Assembly: GCF_029211325.2 (NCBI RefSeq)
Contig: NZ_CP135996.1
Location: forward strand, 806,001 to 870,000
Length of the DNA stretch: 64,000 bases
Source: Caproicibacterium argilliputei
GTDB taxonomy: Bacteria; Bacillota; Clostridia; Oscillospirales; Acutalibacteraceae
Direction of reading: 5' to 3'
The first letter of the stretch is position 1. Each line of letters starts with the position of its first letter. A program made the translations under genes and the position numbers. The notes under the pieces were generated by a model. That model saw only the letters and a list, made by a program, of their open reading frames with translations, was not told where the DNA came from and ran no database searches. Shown here piece after piece: positions 23,332 through 32,173 of this stretch.

Positions 23332-25767
23332 ATGCAATATGACAGACCAGTCATTTTGTCCGCTGCCGGCAGTCGCCGCGCGACGCTCTGGCCGGCGCAG
23401 CAGACCATGCTTGCGGATTTCTACGACCGCCTGCGGGTTCCTACGCGCAGTACGGAGTCGGTGGATACCTACTTTGCCTTATCAAAAGCTCAGCAGGATG
23501 ACCTAAAGGACGTCGGTGGATTTGTGCTCGGTGCTCTCCGGGGAAACCGGCGTGGCGCAAACACGGTGGAATCCCGTGAGGGTGTCACACTGGACGCGGA
23601 CAATATCCCTGCCGGTGGAACACAGGGTATCCTGCAGCGCGTTGCGGGATTGGGCTGTGGGTACTGTATATACTCCACGCGCAAGCATCGTCCGGATGCA
23701 CCGCGGCTGCGAATTATCCTGCCGCTGGATAGGCCGGTGACTGCGGATGAATATGAACCGATTGCACGTAAGGCGGCGGAAACGATAGATCCATCCATGA
23801 GGATTTTTGACCCGACCACTTTTGAACCGTCCCGATTAATGTACTGGCCGTCCTGCTGCTCTGATAGTGAGTACATATACCAGTTTGACGATAAGCCTAT
23901 GCTGTCTGCGGACGGTGTGCTGTCCATGTATACCGACTGGCACGACTGGGGCAGCTGGCCGCAGGTACCGGGGGTTGCAGAAAAGTATCAGTCGCTGGCA
24001 AAGCGACAACAGGACCCGGAAGAAAAGAAGGGCATTGTCGGCGCCTGGTGCAAGCTGCATGACATTCCAGACGTGCTGGCAAATGTGCTGTCCGGGCTGT
24101 ACACCCCCACAGACCGAGACGACCGCGTAACTTTCGCCGCCGGCAGTACAACAGGGGGCGCCATCCTGTATGATGATGGGAAATTCCTTTATTCCCATCA
24201 CGCGACCGACCCCGCAGGCGGAAAACTCTGCAACAGCTTTGACCTGTGCCGGATTCACCTGTTTGGTGACCAGGACAACGACGCAAAGCCCGGAACACCG
24301 GTAAATAAGCTGCCCAGCTTTCAGGCCATGTGCAACTATGCACGAAACGATCCGGCTGTGGAGGATCTGCTGAATGAGGAGCGCTACGAGCAAGCGGCTG
24401 CGGACTTTGCGGAAATGACAGCAGCGGGCGGGGAAGAACCGCCAGCAGCAAAGGCCGATGTACATTGGATGAAAGCCCTAAAAGTATCGGATTCCGGCAA
24501 ATATGATCACAGCATTTTTAATGCTGCTACGATGCTGGAACATGACCCACGCCTAAGAGGAAAGTTGCGACTCAACACTTTCAGTGACCGCATCGAAGGC
24601 ACCTGCCCGCTACCATGGGCGGGGCGGGACGCGGGAACAGACACGTTCGAATGGAAGAACAGCGACGACTCCGGCCTGCGGAACTGTGTGGAGCAGCTTC
24701 TCGGGTTTCACTCGGCAGACGTGATTGAGGACGCGCTGGTGCAGGTCAGTATGGCAAACGCTTACAACCCTGTACAAGAGTACCTCTCCGGGCTTGCGTG
24801 GGATGGACAGCCGCGGCTGGATACAATCTACCGTGATTACTTTGGAGAGGTCGACAACGGCTACACACGGGCGGTATCCCGCAAGAGCCTTGTGGCGGCC
24901 GTTGCGCGGGCCATGCAGCCCGGGTGCAAGTACGACGAAATGGTTGTTATCTGCGGCCCGCAAGGAACATACAAAAGTACTTTTGTCGCCCGTATCGGCG
25001 GCGCGTGGGCGTCTGCCCTCATGGTGTCCTTTGACGACCCGAAAGCCGTCGCAGAGGTCATACAAGGATGCTGGATAATGGAAATCCCGGAACTGTCCTC
25101 TATGAGTAAGGCTGACACGAATGCCGTCAAGCAAATGGTAAGCCAGGGCACGGATGAATATCGTGCGGCTTACGCCCGGCACCCGGAGAAACACCCCCGG
25201 CAATGCGTCTTTTTTGGCACGACGAATGACAACGATTACCTCAAAGACCCTACTGGAAACCGTCGTTTTTGGCCCATCGACTGCGGAGATCACCCGACAA
25301 AAAACGTATGGGACGATCTGACACCGGCGGTGGTGGACCAGCTATGGGCGGAAGCGTATGCCCGCTGGCAGCTGGGGGAATCGCTGGTACTGGACCCGCC
25401 GGAAGAAGCGGAGGCGGAGCGCCGCCGCAGCGGACACACGGAACGTGACGATTACGAAGGGCAAATAGCAGAATTTCTTGAAAAACTTGTACCAGAAAAC
25501 TGGATGAAAATGGATGCAGCGGCGCGGGATATATTCCTCAACGGCACACAGCAGGGCGAGGGCACGAAGCTTGCACACCGGGACCGCATATGTGTTTTAG
25601 AGGTAATGCGGGAGTGTTTAGGGTGGCGGCCGGGCTGGTCGATAAAGCAGAGTGACAGCCGCCGGATTGCGAAGATTCTGGACAAACAGCAGGGCTGGAA
25701 AAAAGTCGGGGTCATGTGGTTTGGAAAGGAATATGGGAATCAAAAAGGATGGAAATATGGCCCCTAA
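23332..25767 (+). CDS. VapE-family primase-helicase (phage replication initiation)
   Basis: 811 residues. The N-terminal primase-like part has TLDADNIPAG, YSTRKHRPDAPRLRIILPLDRPV and a strand-loop with YWPSC. The C-terminal virulence-associated E / SF3-type helicase has Walker A GPQGTYKST (about residue 543), WIMEIPEL (Walker B region), and FFGTTNDNDYLKDPTGNRRFWP. It would prime and unwind phage DNA. The repeat-rich presumed origin lies directly after it. Confidence 0.92.
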   Translation: MQYDRPVILSAAGSRRATLWPAQQTMLADFYDRLRVPTRSTESVDTYFALSKAQQDDLKDVGGFVLGALRGNRRGANTVESREGVTLDADNIPAGGTQGILQRVAGLGCGYCIYSTRKHRPDAPRLRIILPLDRPVTADEYEPIARKAAETIDPSMRIFDPTTFEPSRLMYWPSCCSDSEYIYQFDDKPMLSADGVLSMYTDWHDWGSWPQVPGVAEKYQSLAKRQQDPEEKKGIVGAWCKLHDIPDVLANVLSGLYTPTDRDDRVTFAAGSTTGGAILYDDGKFLYSHHATDPAGGKLCNSFDLCRIHLFGDQDNDAKPGTPVNKLPSFQAMCNYARNDPAVEDLLNEERYEQAAADFAEMTAAGGEEPPAAKADVHWMKALKVSDSGKYDHSIFNAATMLEHDPRLRGKLRLNTFSDRIEGTCPLPWAGRDAGTDTFEWKNSDDSGLRNCVEQLLGFHSADVIEDALVQVSMANAYNPVQEYLSGLAWDGQPRLDTIYRDYFGEVDNGYTRAVSRKSLVAAVARAMQPGCKYDEMVVICGPQGTYKSTFVARIGGAWASALMVSFDDPKAVAEVIQGCWIMEIPELSSMSKADTNAVKQMVSQGTDEYRAAYARHPEKHPRQCVFFGTTNDNDYLKDPTGNRRFWPIDCGDHPTKNVWDDLTPAVVDQLWAEAYARWQLGESLVLDPPEEAEAERRRSGHTERDDYEGQIAEFLEKLVPENWMKMDAAARDIFLNGTQQGEGTKLAHRDRICVLEVMRECLGWRPGWSIKQSDSRRIAKILDKQQGWKKVGVMWFGKEYGNQKGWKYGP

Positions 25768-25768
25768 A

Positions 25769-25910
25769 GTATATACCGGCTATCGGTATATATGAGAATG
25801 ATGGTATATACCGTATATACCGTTAAAAAACGAAGGGTATATAGCATCGGTATATATAAAAAATCGCATAAAATCAGTAGTTACAAGGACTTTATATACT
25901 GTATATACCG
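25769..25910. repeat. Iteron-like GTATATACCG repeats, candidate replication origin
   Basis: GTATATACCG or its reverse complement occurs at about 25769, 25784, 25803, 25812, 25848 and 25901, with a weaker copy near 25835; GGTATATACC at 25803-25812 is a perfect palindrome. The stretch is very A+T rich, noncoding, and lies between the primase-helicase and nuclease genes. Confidence 0.6.
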
Positions 25911-25975
25911 ACTTTTTCTTAGGTAGATGATATTAGGCAAATAGAGAGATATTTTATAATACCTTCTGCCTAAAT

Positions 25976-25987
25976 GCCTATATAGGC
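25976..25987. repeat. Palindrome GCCTATATAGGC beside the iterons
   Basis: A perfect 12-bp palindrome, preceded by further TAGGCA/TGCCTA units and followed by a CGCG-rich stretch (25997-26014). Part of the noncoding 25768-26053 interval. Confidence 0.45.
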
Positions 25988-26053
25988 TAACAATCACGCG
26001 CGTGCGCAGGCGCGACTTATATATATGCGAATTTTTTAGGGAGGTTGATACAG

Positions 26054-26350
26054 ATGCAGGAAAGCAGTATCGAACGATATTTGACGCAGCGAGTGAAAGC
26101 CTTGGGGGGCCGAGCGTACAAGTTTGTTTCACCGGGGAATGCAGGTGTGCCGGACAGACTGGTTTGCTTTCCGGGAGGGCACGCATGCTTCGTGGAGCTA
26201 AAGGCCCCCGGTAAGAAGCCGAGACCCCTGCAGGTTGCCGCGCAGGAGCAGCTAAGGCGGCTTGGGTTTGCGGTTGAGACGATCGACTGCAAGGAGCAGG
26301 TAGATGGCTTTCTCGACTACATCCGGTATCAGTGGGGGGTACCGGAATGA
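26054..26350 (+). CDS. VRR-NUC domain nuclease
   Basis: 98 residues with a stand-alone VRR-NUC domain: VPDRLVCFPGGHACFVELKAPGKKPR carries the PD...E.K catalytic set and RPLQVAAQEQLRRLGF follows as in the family. Typical small phage nucleases of this type sit before SNF2 helicases, as here. GGGAGG lies nine bases before the ATG. Confidence 0.9.
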   Translation: MQESSIERYLTQRVKALGGRAYKFVSPGNAGVPDRLVCFPGGHACFVELKAPGKKPRPLQVAAQEQLRRLGFAVETIDCKEQVDGFLDYIRYQWGVPE

Positions 26351-27726
26351 AGTACATACCACATGCTTACCAAGCGTATTGTGAGCAGCAGATTATTGAG
26401 AAGCCCGCGCTTGCCCTTTGGCTGGACATGGGTCTTGGGAAAACATCCATTACCCTTTCGGCAATAAACGAATTGAAATACAACCGGTTTGAGATTTTCA
26501 GAGTGCTGGTAATCGCCCCTAAAAAAGTGGCGGAAGCGACTTGGCAGGATGAAGCCCAAAAGTGGGACTACACAAAGCATCTGAAATTTTCAACTATCCT
26601 TGGCAGTCAGGCAAAGCGTATCCGGGCGGTCAATACGCCGGCCGATATTTACATCATCAACCGGGATAATGTCAAATGGCTGGTGGATTACTACCGCAAT
26701 GACTGGCCATTCGACATGGTTATCATCGACGAGGCCAGCAGCTTTAAATCAAACAAGGCGCAACGCTGGAAGGCATTGAAATCCGTCCGGGGGCACATCA
26801 AGCGTATCGTAGAGCTGACCGGTACGCCCGCACCACACAGCCTACTGGACCTTTGGCCGCAGGTGTACCTACTGGACCAGGGGGAGCGCCTGGGGAAAAC
26901 AATTGGCGGTTTTCGGGAGCGGTATTTTAATCCGGACAAGCGTAATGCGGTACAGGTTTTCACTTACCTGCCGAAAACTGGCGCTGAGGAATCCGTAAAA
27001 ACCCTTTTGTCCGATATTTGTGTCAGCATGAAATCCGAGGATTATCTGGACTTACCCGCGCAGGTTGACGACCTGATACCCGTCGTCCTTGACCCTGCGG
27101 CACAAAGAGCCTATGACAAACTGGAAAAGGAAGCCCTGCTGCAGATTGACGAGCAGCTGATTGACGCTGGCAGCGCGGGGGTCCTCACGAACAAGCTTTT
27201 GCAGCTGTGCAACGGGGCTGTGTACGACGATAAGCGTGAAGTCGTGAAAATACACGACTGTAAGCTTGAAGCGTTCCTGGAGCTTGTGGAGGCCCTTAAC
27301 GGGCAGCATGCACTTGTGTTTTATAATTTTCAGCACGACCGTGACCGGATCCTGGCGGCATTGAAAAAGACAAAATTGCGTGTCCGCGTGTTTGCGGGTC
27401 CACAGGACGAACGAGACTGGAATGCCGGCAAGATTGACATCTTGTTGGCGCACCCTGCATCCTGCGCCTACGGGCTGAACCTGCAGCAGGGTGGGCATCA
27501 CATCATCTGGTTTGGCCTTAATTGGTCGTTAGAATTATACCAGCAGGCGAATAAGCGCCTGCACCGGCAGGGGCAGACGGAACCGGTGATTGTCCACCAG
27601 CTTGTAACCAAAAGCGGCGTGGACGAAGATGTAATCGCGTCTCTGCAGGATAAAGCGCACACGCAGGAGTCCTTGATGCAGGCGTTGAAAGCCAGAATCC
27701 GAAAAGCGAAAGGAGAAAAAGCATGA
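26347..27726 (+). CDS. SNF2-family DEAD-like helicase
   Basis: 459 residues with helicase motif I WLDMGLGKTSI, motif II IIDEASSFKS, motif III ELTGTPAPHSLLDLWPQ and C-terminal motifs including HPASCAYGLNLQQG and ANKRLHRQGQTEPV. A DNA-dependent ATPase acting in phage replication or recombination. Its ATG overlaps the stop of the VRR-NUC gene, so the two are coupled and may act together. Confidence 0.93.
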   Translation: MKYIPHAYQAYCEQQIIEKPALALWLDMGLGKTSITLSAINELKYNRFEIFRVLVIAPKKVAEATWQDEAQKWDYTKHLKFSTILGSQAKRIRAVNTPADIYIINRDNVKWLVDYYRNDWPFDMVIIDEASSFKSNKAQRWKALKSVRGHIKRIVELTGTPAPHSLLDLWPQVYLLDQGERLGKTIGGFRERYFNPDKRNAVQVFTYLPKTGAEESVKTLLSDICVSMKSEDYLDLPAQVDDLIPVVLDPAAQRAYDKLEKEALLQIDEQLIDAGSAGVLTNKLLQLCNGAVYDDKREVVKIHDCKLEAFLELVEALNGQHALVFYNFQHDRDRILAALKKTKLRVRVFAGPQDERDWNAGKIDILLAHPASCAYGLNLQQGGHHIIWFGLNWSLELYQQANKRLHRQGQTEPVIVHQLVTKSGVDEDVIASLQDKAHTQESLMQALKARIRKAKGEKA

Positions 27727-28088
27727 CACGAGAACAGCTTGAAGATTATCCGAACATCGTCGCAGAGATTGCGGATCTGCAGGAGTATTTACATACCGTT
27801 GTTGGCGACACCGTGCAGGATGGCAGCAGCGGCTATCCGCACTCTATCCTGATACGCGGCCTGCCAGCCGGCGAAAAGGAGCGGCAGCGTATCAAGGCAC
27901 TGGCTGCGCAGAAAATTGAAATTGAGCAATTTGTGGATGGCCTGCCGACAGCGCGGGAAAGGCGGCTGGCACGCGCCGTTATGAAATACGGTACACGTTG
28001 GGATGTCATACGCCGGGAGCTGCATAGTGCTAAGTCAGCGGATGCCGTGCGAATGGCCTACTGCCGTATATTTACAAAATGTTCATAA
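27723..28088 (+). CDS. Probable late-gene transcription regulator (sigma-like, DUF1492-type layout)
   Basis: 121 residues: helical coiled N-terminus, central KIEIEQFVDGLPTARERRLARAVMKYG and a C-terminal helix-turn-helix-like TRWDVIRRELHSAKSADAVRMAY. Size, layout and position as last gene before the packaging block fit the ArpU/RinA/DUF1492 group of phage late activators. Tandem 9-bp repeats ahead of a -10 box directly follow it. Confidence 0.65.
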   Translation: MTREQLEDYPNIVAEIADLQEYLHTVVGDTVQDGSSGYPHSILIRGLPAGEKERQRIKALAAQKIEIEQFVDGLPTARERRLARAVMKYGTRWDVIRRELHSAKSADAVRMAYCRIFTKCS

Positions 28089-28168
28089 AAGCGTTCGTTT
28101 TGTTCGTTTTGTTCGTTTACAATGAAGAATAGAGAGTTCATAAGCGGGGACTCTTTCAGGTTTTTCAT
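28058..28168 (-). CDS. Possible 36-residue antisense small protein
   Basis: On the minus strand an AGGAGG site five bases before an ATG at 28168 opens a 36-codon frame ending at TAG (28058-28060). It includes NEQNEQNER, encoded by the tandem repeats at 28093-28119, and overlaps the end of the regulator gene. The ribosome site is strong, but no homology is known to me and it may be chance. Confidence 0.25.
   Translation of the reverse strand: MKNLKESPLMNSLFFIVNEQNEQNERFYEHFVNIRQ
28093..28123 (+). promoter_or_regulatory. Tandem 9-bp repeats ahead of a -10 box (candidate late promoter)
   Basis: GTTCGTTTT (28093-28101), GTTCGTTTT (28102-28110) and GTTCGTTTA (28111-28119) lie head to tail and run into TACAAT (28118-28123). 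The pattern suits binding of an activator that replaces a -35 box. Confidence 0.4.
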
Positions 28169-28189
28169 CTTTTCCTCCTAAATTTTATG

Positions 28190-28400
28190 CCGCCGCGTCG
28201 TGATGATGCCGCGGCATATATGCCGGCAAAGCCGCATGAGGCTCAGCCGGTAAACAATTACGGTTCTCCGGCATCCGCAAGAGCCGGATAAGCTACCGCA
28301 AAAGTTTTTGTCTTGTATTGGCAGCCCGGAAAAGACGGGCAAACCGAATATCCCAGGGCAACCCATTTCGGATCGCCCTTTTTGTGTTTGATCGGGGGGG
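28190..28400 (+). other. Structured noncoding stretch before the methylase gene
   Basis: No gene is seen on the plus strand in 28089-28409. The stretch has GC-rich hairpins, including GCCGCGGC/GCCGGC near 28207-28225, a clean TCCGGC (28267-28272)/GCCGGA (28283-28288) stem, and GGGC...GCCC followed by TTTTT near 28352-28382. It could be an untranslated leader or terminator region; no known riboswitch class was recognised. Confidence 0.35.
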
Positions 28401-28409
28401 AATAATAGC

Positions 28410-29918
28410 ATGGAATTGTCGGAACTGACGCAATCAGTATGCAGCTTGCTTGACTGCGAAACAGAATCCATCGTTGATTCTGTCAAGAACGTCATTTTTT
28501 CAGATCGTAAAAACGATATCTTGTCTAAATACTTCGATCTGATTGGTGGAAACCTGCAAACAGACGAATTACAAAAGATATTTCAGTATTATTACGCCGA
28601 TCGCAAAGAAAAATGTCAGGATTTCACGCCCAAAAGCATCGCAAATCTGTTAGCTTCTGAAGTTGTTACAGGTGCGAAATCAATTTACGACATGTGCGCC
28701 GGAAGTGGTGCACTGACAATTCAGGCATGGGTGCAAAATAAAGGCGCAATTTTTTATTGCGAGGAGTTGGACGATAACGTTATCCCTGTGCTGCTATTTA
28801 ATTTAGCGTTACGTAATATTTCTGGCTATGTGATACACCGCGATGTGTTAACGCTGAAAGAAAAGGCCATCTATCGGCTGACCGCTGGCGATAGATTTTC
28901 GCGGATCGAGAGAATACTGGAGGCGCCGGAAATCAGTGCAGATGCTATTGTTTCTAATCCGCCATACAATATTCCGTGGAGCGCGCCGGAACCGTTGTTT
29001 GCGGACAAGCGCTTCAAAAAATGCACAATCCCGCCCGCGTCTAACGCAAACTATGCTTTTGTTTTGACGGCCTTAGATAGGCTTTCCGAGAATGGACGAT
29101 GCGCGCTCGTTCTGCCGTGCGGGGCACTGACTTCCGCTGGGTCGGATAAAGAAATCAGGAGATATCTCTGCGACAATAGACTGCTTGAAAAAGTCATTGC
29201 GCTTCCGGGCCACATGTTTGAAGCCACCGATATTCCGACTTGTATTATGGTGTTTAGCCATGACAATAAGTGCATTTCCCTTTTTGACTGCCGAAAAAAA
29301 GTTGAGCAGGAAGATCGAGAGCAAAACGGCCAGTCTGGTGGTGCGAGCCATACAGGGCGTACATATCACAAAACGATCAATGTTTTGCCGGCCGCACTTA
29401 TCGAAGCCTTGTGCAGCTCAGCGGAAGACATTCCGGAATTTTCACGTGTGGTCACGATAGATGAGATTTCAGATCAAGGATATGTACTCGCCCCGTCAAG
29501 ATATATCCAGATTGATAGCGCCGGAAAAGGCCACAGGCCATACGGAGATATTATCGACGATATTAACCGGGTATCCCGTGAACGCAGCGTTTTAAAAATC
29601 ACGGCGAATGAAACATTGGCAAAGCAATTGGGGCTGTTCGAAATTGCAGAATTGGAAAACAATGTACCGGGTTTAAACGCTACGTTCAAGATGTTTGATA
29701 AAAAATATGACAATAGGCATTTTATTCAACTGTCAAAAAACAAGAATGAATTAAAGATTGAGAATCAGGACAAGGAACTATTTTTGAGCTTGTTCTCGAT
29801 TTTTTTACCCATGTGGAAACAGCACGTTATGTTTCTGAACCAAGAGGAAAACCGACTACTAGCAGAATTAAGAGATGCTATGCTCCCTGACTTAATGTCT
29901 GGGAAAATCCAAGTTTAA
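28410..29918 (+). CDS. Orphan N6-adenine DNA methylase (HsdM-like) with HsdS-like C-terminal tail
   Basis: 502 residues. The SAM-binding motif region is SIYDMCAGSGALTIQAW and the catalytic motif NPPYNIPW, as in type I HsdM proteins. After about residue 380 the protein loses similarity to HsdM and ends ENRLLAELRDAMLPDLMSGKI, which resembles the coiled end of HsdS specificity subunits. No HsdR or separate HsdS is nearby. It is visibly richer in A+T than its neighbours, suggesting separate acquisition. Likely role: protective methylation of phage DNA. Confidence 0.85.
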   Translation: MELSELTQSVCSLLDCETESIVDSVKNVIFSDRKNDILSKYFDLIGGNLQTDELQKIFQYYYADRKEKCQDFTPKSIANLLASEVVTGAKSIYDMCAGSGALTIQAWVQNKGAIFYCEELDDNVIPVLLFNLALRNISGYVIHRDVLTLKEKAIYRLTAGDRFSRIERILEAPEISADAIVSNPPYNIPWSAPEPLFADKRFKKCTIPPASNANYAFVLTALDRLSENGRCALVLPCGALTSAGSDKEIRRYLCDNRLLEKVIALPGHMFEATDIPTCIMVFSHDNKCISLFDCRKKVEQEDREQNGQSGGASHTGRTYHKTINVLPAALIEALCSSAEDIPEFSRVVTIDEISDQGYVLAPSRYIQIDSAGKGHRPYGDIIDDINRVSRERSVLKITANETLAKQLGLFEIAELENNVPGLNATFKMFDKKYDNRHFIQLSKNKNELKIENQDKELFLSLFSIFLPMWKQHVMFLNQEENRLLAELRDAMLPDLMSGKIQV

Positions 29919-29935
29919 AGATGGAGGTGACCACC

Positions 29936-30031
29936 ATGGCCAACAAACAGAAACGTTTCTGTGAAGAATACCTGATTGACCTGAATGCCACGCAGGCGGC
30001 CATCAGGGCCGTCCTTTTTGTTTGGAAGTGA
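29936..30031 (+). pseudogene. Terminase small subunit fragment (31 residues)
   Basis: Behind GGAGGTGA a short frame begins MANKQKRFCEEYLIDLNATQ, closely like the N-terminus of the intact small terminase 500 bases downstream (EKQKRFADEYLKDLNAT), then breaks off after QAAIRA and stops. It looks like the remnant of another small terminase left by recombination. The next 370 bases (30032-30398) hold no gene I can support. Confidence 0.6.
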
Positions 30032-30398
30032 CAACACGCAGCGTGTGGATATAAATTGCGTCTGGAACGACTACCGCAAGGCGGATGTGCCGTACTGCAT
30101 GCTACCAAGGCGTATTTATCAGGAGCAAGGCGTAAGCGATGATGACAGCACGATACATCAGCAAGCTAATAGCAACAGGCCACATACATGGGATACGGCA
30201 ACGCATGAGTGATGTGCCCGCCGGTGCAAGCCCGGGGTATCTCACCAGCCAAACACAGCAGGGCGGCCTCGACGCTGCCCCTTGCTTGATGGCTTTTAAC
30301 TGGAGGGCACGCAGGCAAGTAAGTCGTGTCTCTCTTTGCGATTTATTGGCAACCCAAATAATGGGCTGCTATTTTTATACCCAGAAGGAGTTGATACC

Positions 30399-30452
30399 AT
30401 GGTACAGGTCTGGCCGCCGGGCGTAAGTCGCCTGCTGGGTGGTGGTCCGTAG
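30399..30452 (+). CDS. 17-residue leader peptide coupled to the terminase small subunit
   Basis: AGAAGGAG is followed by an ATG at 30399 and the frame MVQVWPPGVSRLLGGGP, whose TAG overlaps the GTG start of the small terminase (TAGTG). The small terminase has only a weak site of its own (GGTGGTGG), so re-initiation from this leader is plausible. Confidence 0.4.
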   Translation: MVQVWPPGVSRLLGGGP

Positions 30453-30952
30453 TGGCGATTACAGAAAAGCAGAAACGATTTGCCGATGAATATCTGAAAG
30501 ACCTCAACGCGACCGCAGCAGCGCGGCGAGCGGGATACAAGGACCCGAACTTCGGGCGTCAGCTGCTAACGAAAACTAACGTTTCCGCGTACATCCGGAA
30601 GCGGATGCAAGCCCAGCAGAGCCGCACGGAGATTACGCAGGATCGGGTGCTGCAGGAACTGGCTGCTGTTGGCTTTGCCCGCGGTACGGATTACGCCGAG
30701 ATTACGTCCTCCGGCGGCGTTGTTCTGAAGCCGACTGAGAACTTGAGCGACCAGCAGAAAGCTGCGGTCACCGGCATCAAGGAAACGCAGGCTGGGGTCG
30801 AGGTCAAGCTTGCCGACAAAGTGAAAGCACTGGAACTGCTGGGAAAGCACCTAGGGCTGTTTGACGGCCCGGGTGTTGGTCAGTCTACTGAGGACCGTTT
30901 AGCCGATTACTTAACCGCACTGGAGGACAGCGTGAAGCATGAGCCTGAATAA
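30452..30952 (+). CDS. terS: Phage terminase small subunit
   Basis: 166 residues. KQKRFADEYLKDLNATAAARRAGYKD is the classic N-terminal DNA-binding domain of Terminase_2 small subunits, and KVKALELLGKHLGLFDGP the typical C-terminal end. It recognises the packaging site and hands DNA to the large subunit. Start is GTG overlapping the leader stop; its end overlaps terL. Confidence 0.93.
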   Translation: MAITEKQKRFADEYLKDLNATAAARRAGYKDPNFGRQLLTKTNVSAYIRKRMQAQQSRTEITQDRVLQELAAVGFARGTDYAEITSSGGVVLKPTENLSDQQKAAVTGIKETQAGVEVKLADKVKALELLGKHLGLFDGPGVGQSTEDRLADYLTALEDSVKHEPE

Positions 30953-32162
30953 TCTATATCATCCAAAGCAAGTGGAAGTCCTGCGCCGAGCAATGACGCA
31001 GGATTATTTTATGCTGATCAATCACGGCGCGAAGCGTTCCGGCAAGACGGTTTTGGACAATGACCTATTCTTGTATGAGCTGCAACGGGTGCGTGCCAAC
31101 GCCACGGCCGCCGGGGTTTCCAATCCGCAGTATGTGCTTGCGGCGGCGGACATTGGCAGCATTCACCGGAACATCTTGAACGAGTTGACCGGCAAATACG
31201 GCATCGAGTTCCATTTCGATAAATACAACCGCTTCACACTGTTCGGTGTGCAGGTGTGCTGTTTCGGGCACAGCAAGATTAACGACATGGGCCGTATCCG
31301 CGGCATGACCGCGTGGGGTGCGTACATTAACGAAGCCTGCGTTGCCAATGAGGAAGTCTTTGACGAAATCAAAAGCCGCTGTTCCGGCGAGGGTGCGCGC
31401 ATCCTGATGGACACGAACCCGGCGGCACCGTCCCACTGGCTCAAGACTGACTATATCGATCAAGCGGATGGCAAAACGATTGTGGAATACCCGTGGCGGT
31501 TGGATGATAACACATTCCTCTCCGAGCGCTACCGCCAGAGTATCAAGACTTCCACGCCGTCCGGTATGTTCTATGACCGGGACATCAACGGTGCATGGGT
31601 GAGCGCGGACGGTATGGTGTACGCAGATTTTGACGCCCGCGTGCATTACATCATGGCGGAACAAGTGCCGGAAAGCCGCATTCAGAAATGGGCGGTCGGC
31701 GTGGATTTCGGCTGGGAGCATTACGGTTCCATGGTGCTATTAGGCATGGACGACACCGGCTGCTGCTATCTGGTCAAAGATAAGGCGGCGCAGCACCGGC
31801 ACATTGCCCAGTGGATTGAAATTGGACGGCGGATTCAGGAGCGGCTTGGCAAGATTACGTTCTATTGTGATTCTGCCCGGCCGGATTTGATTGAACAGAT
31901 GTGGGACGCAGGGCTGTTTGCTGTTAAGGCACGCAAAAGCGTGATTTCCGGCATTGCAGACGTTGCCAGTCTATTTAAGCAGCACAGGTTGTTGGTAGTT
32001 AAGGATGCAGCGGAGCGTTTCGACAAGGAAATTTACGGGTATGTGTGGAAGAAGAACGCGGATGAGCCGGTCAAAGTGAATGATGATGTGATGGACGCCC
32101 TGCGCTATGCGGTGGAGGGCATTCTGGATGATTCCGGTGTCAGCACCGGCCGCAGATTGTGA
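30939..32162 (+). CDS. terL: Phage terminase large subunit (PBSX-type)
   Basis: 407 residues. ATPase: Walker A-like HGAKRSGKTVL and GAYINEACVANEEVFDEI (Walker B/catalytic glutamates), with MDTNPAAPSHWL. Nuclease: VGVDFGWEHYGSMVLLG and a late acidic pair in NDDVMDALRYAVEG. It drives and cuts DNA during packaging. Overlaps terS by 14 bases. Confidence 0.95.
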   Translation: MSLNNLYHPKQVEVLRRAMTQDYFMLINHGAKRSGKTVLDNDLFLYELQRVRANATAAGVSNPQYVLAAADIGSIHRNILNELTGKYGIEFHFDKYNRFTLFGVQVCCFGHSKINDMGRIRGMTAWGAYINEACVANEEVFDEIKSRCSGEGARILMDTNPAAPSHWLKTDYIDQADGKTIVEYPWRLDDNTFLSERYRQSIKTSTPSGMFYDRDINGAWVSADGMVYADFDARVHYIMAEQVPESRIQKWAVGVDFGWEHYGSMVLLGMDDTGCCYLVKDKAAQHRHIAQWIEIGRRIQERLGKITFYCDSARPDLIEQMWDAGLFAVKARKSVISGIADVASLFKQHRLLVVKDAAERFDKEIYGYVWKKNADEPVKVNDDVMDALRYAVEGILDDSGVSTGRRL

Positions 32163-32173
32163 GGTGAGAGGAT

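Noticed and set aside
28093..28119. Short tandem repeats as a CRISPR array
   Set aside because: Units are 9 bp and head to tail with no spacers; no cas genes nearby. No CRISPR array was seen anywhere in the window.
30032..30398. Group I intron or homing endonuclease splitting terS
   Set aside because: The fragment and the intact gene both begin at the N-terminus, so they are duplicates rather than two exons, and no endonuclease frame lies between.
30139..30426. 95-codon plus-strand frame before terS
   Set aside because: No ribosome site, no recognisable domain and composition unlike neighbouring genes; the leader peptide with a good site lies in another frame.
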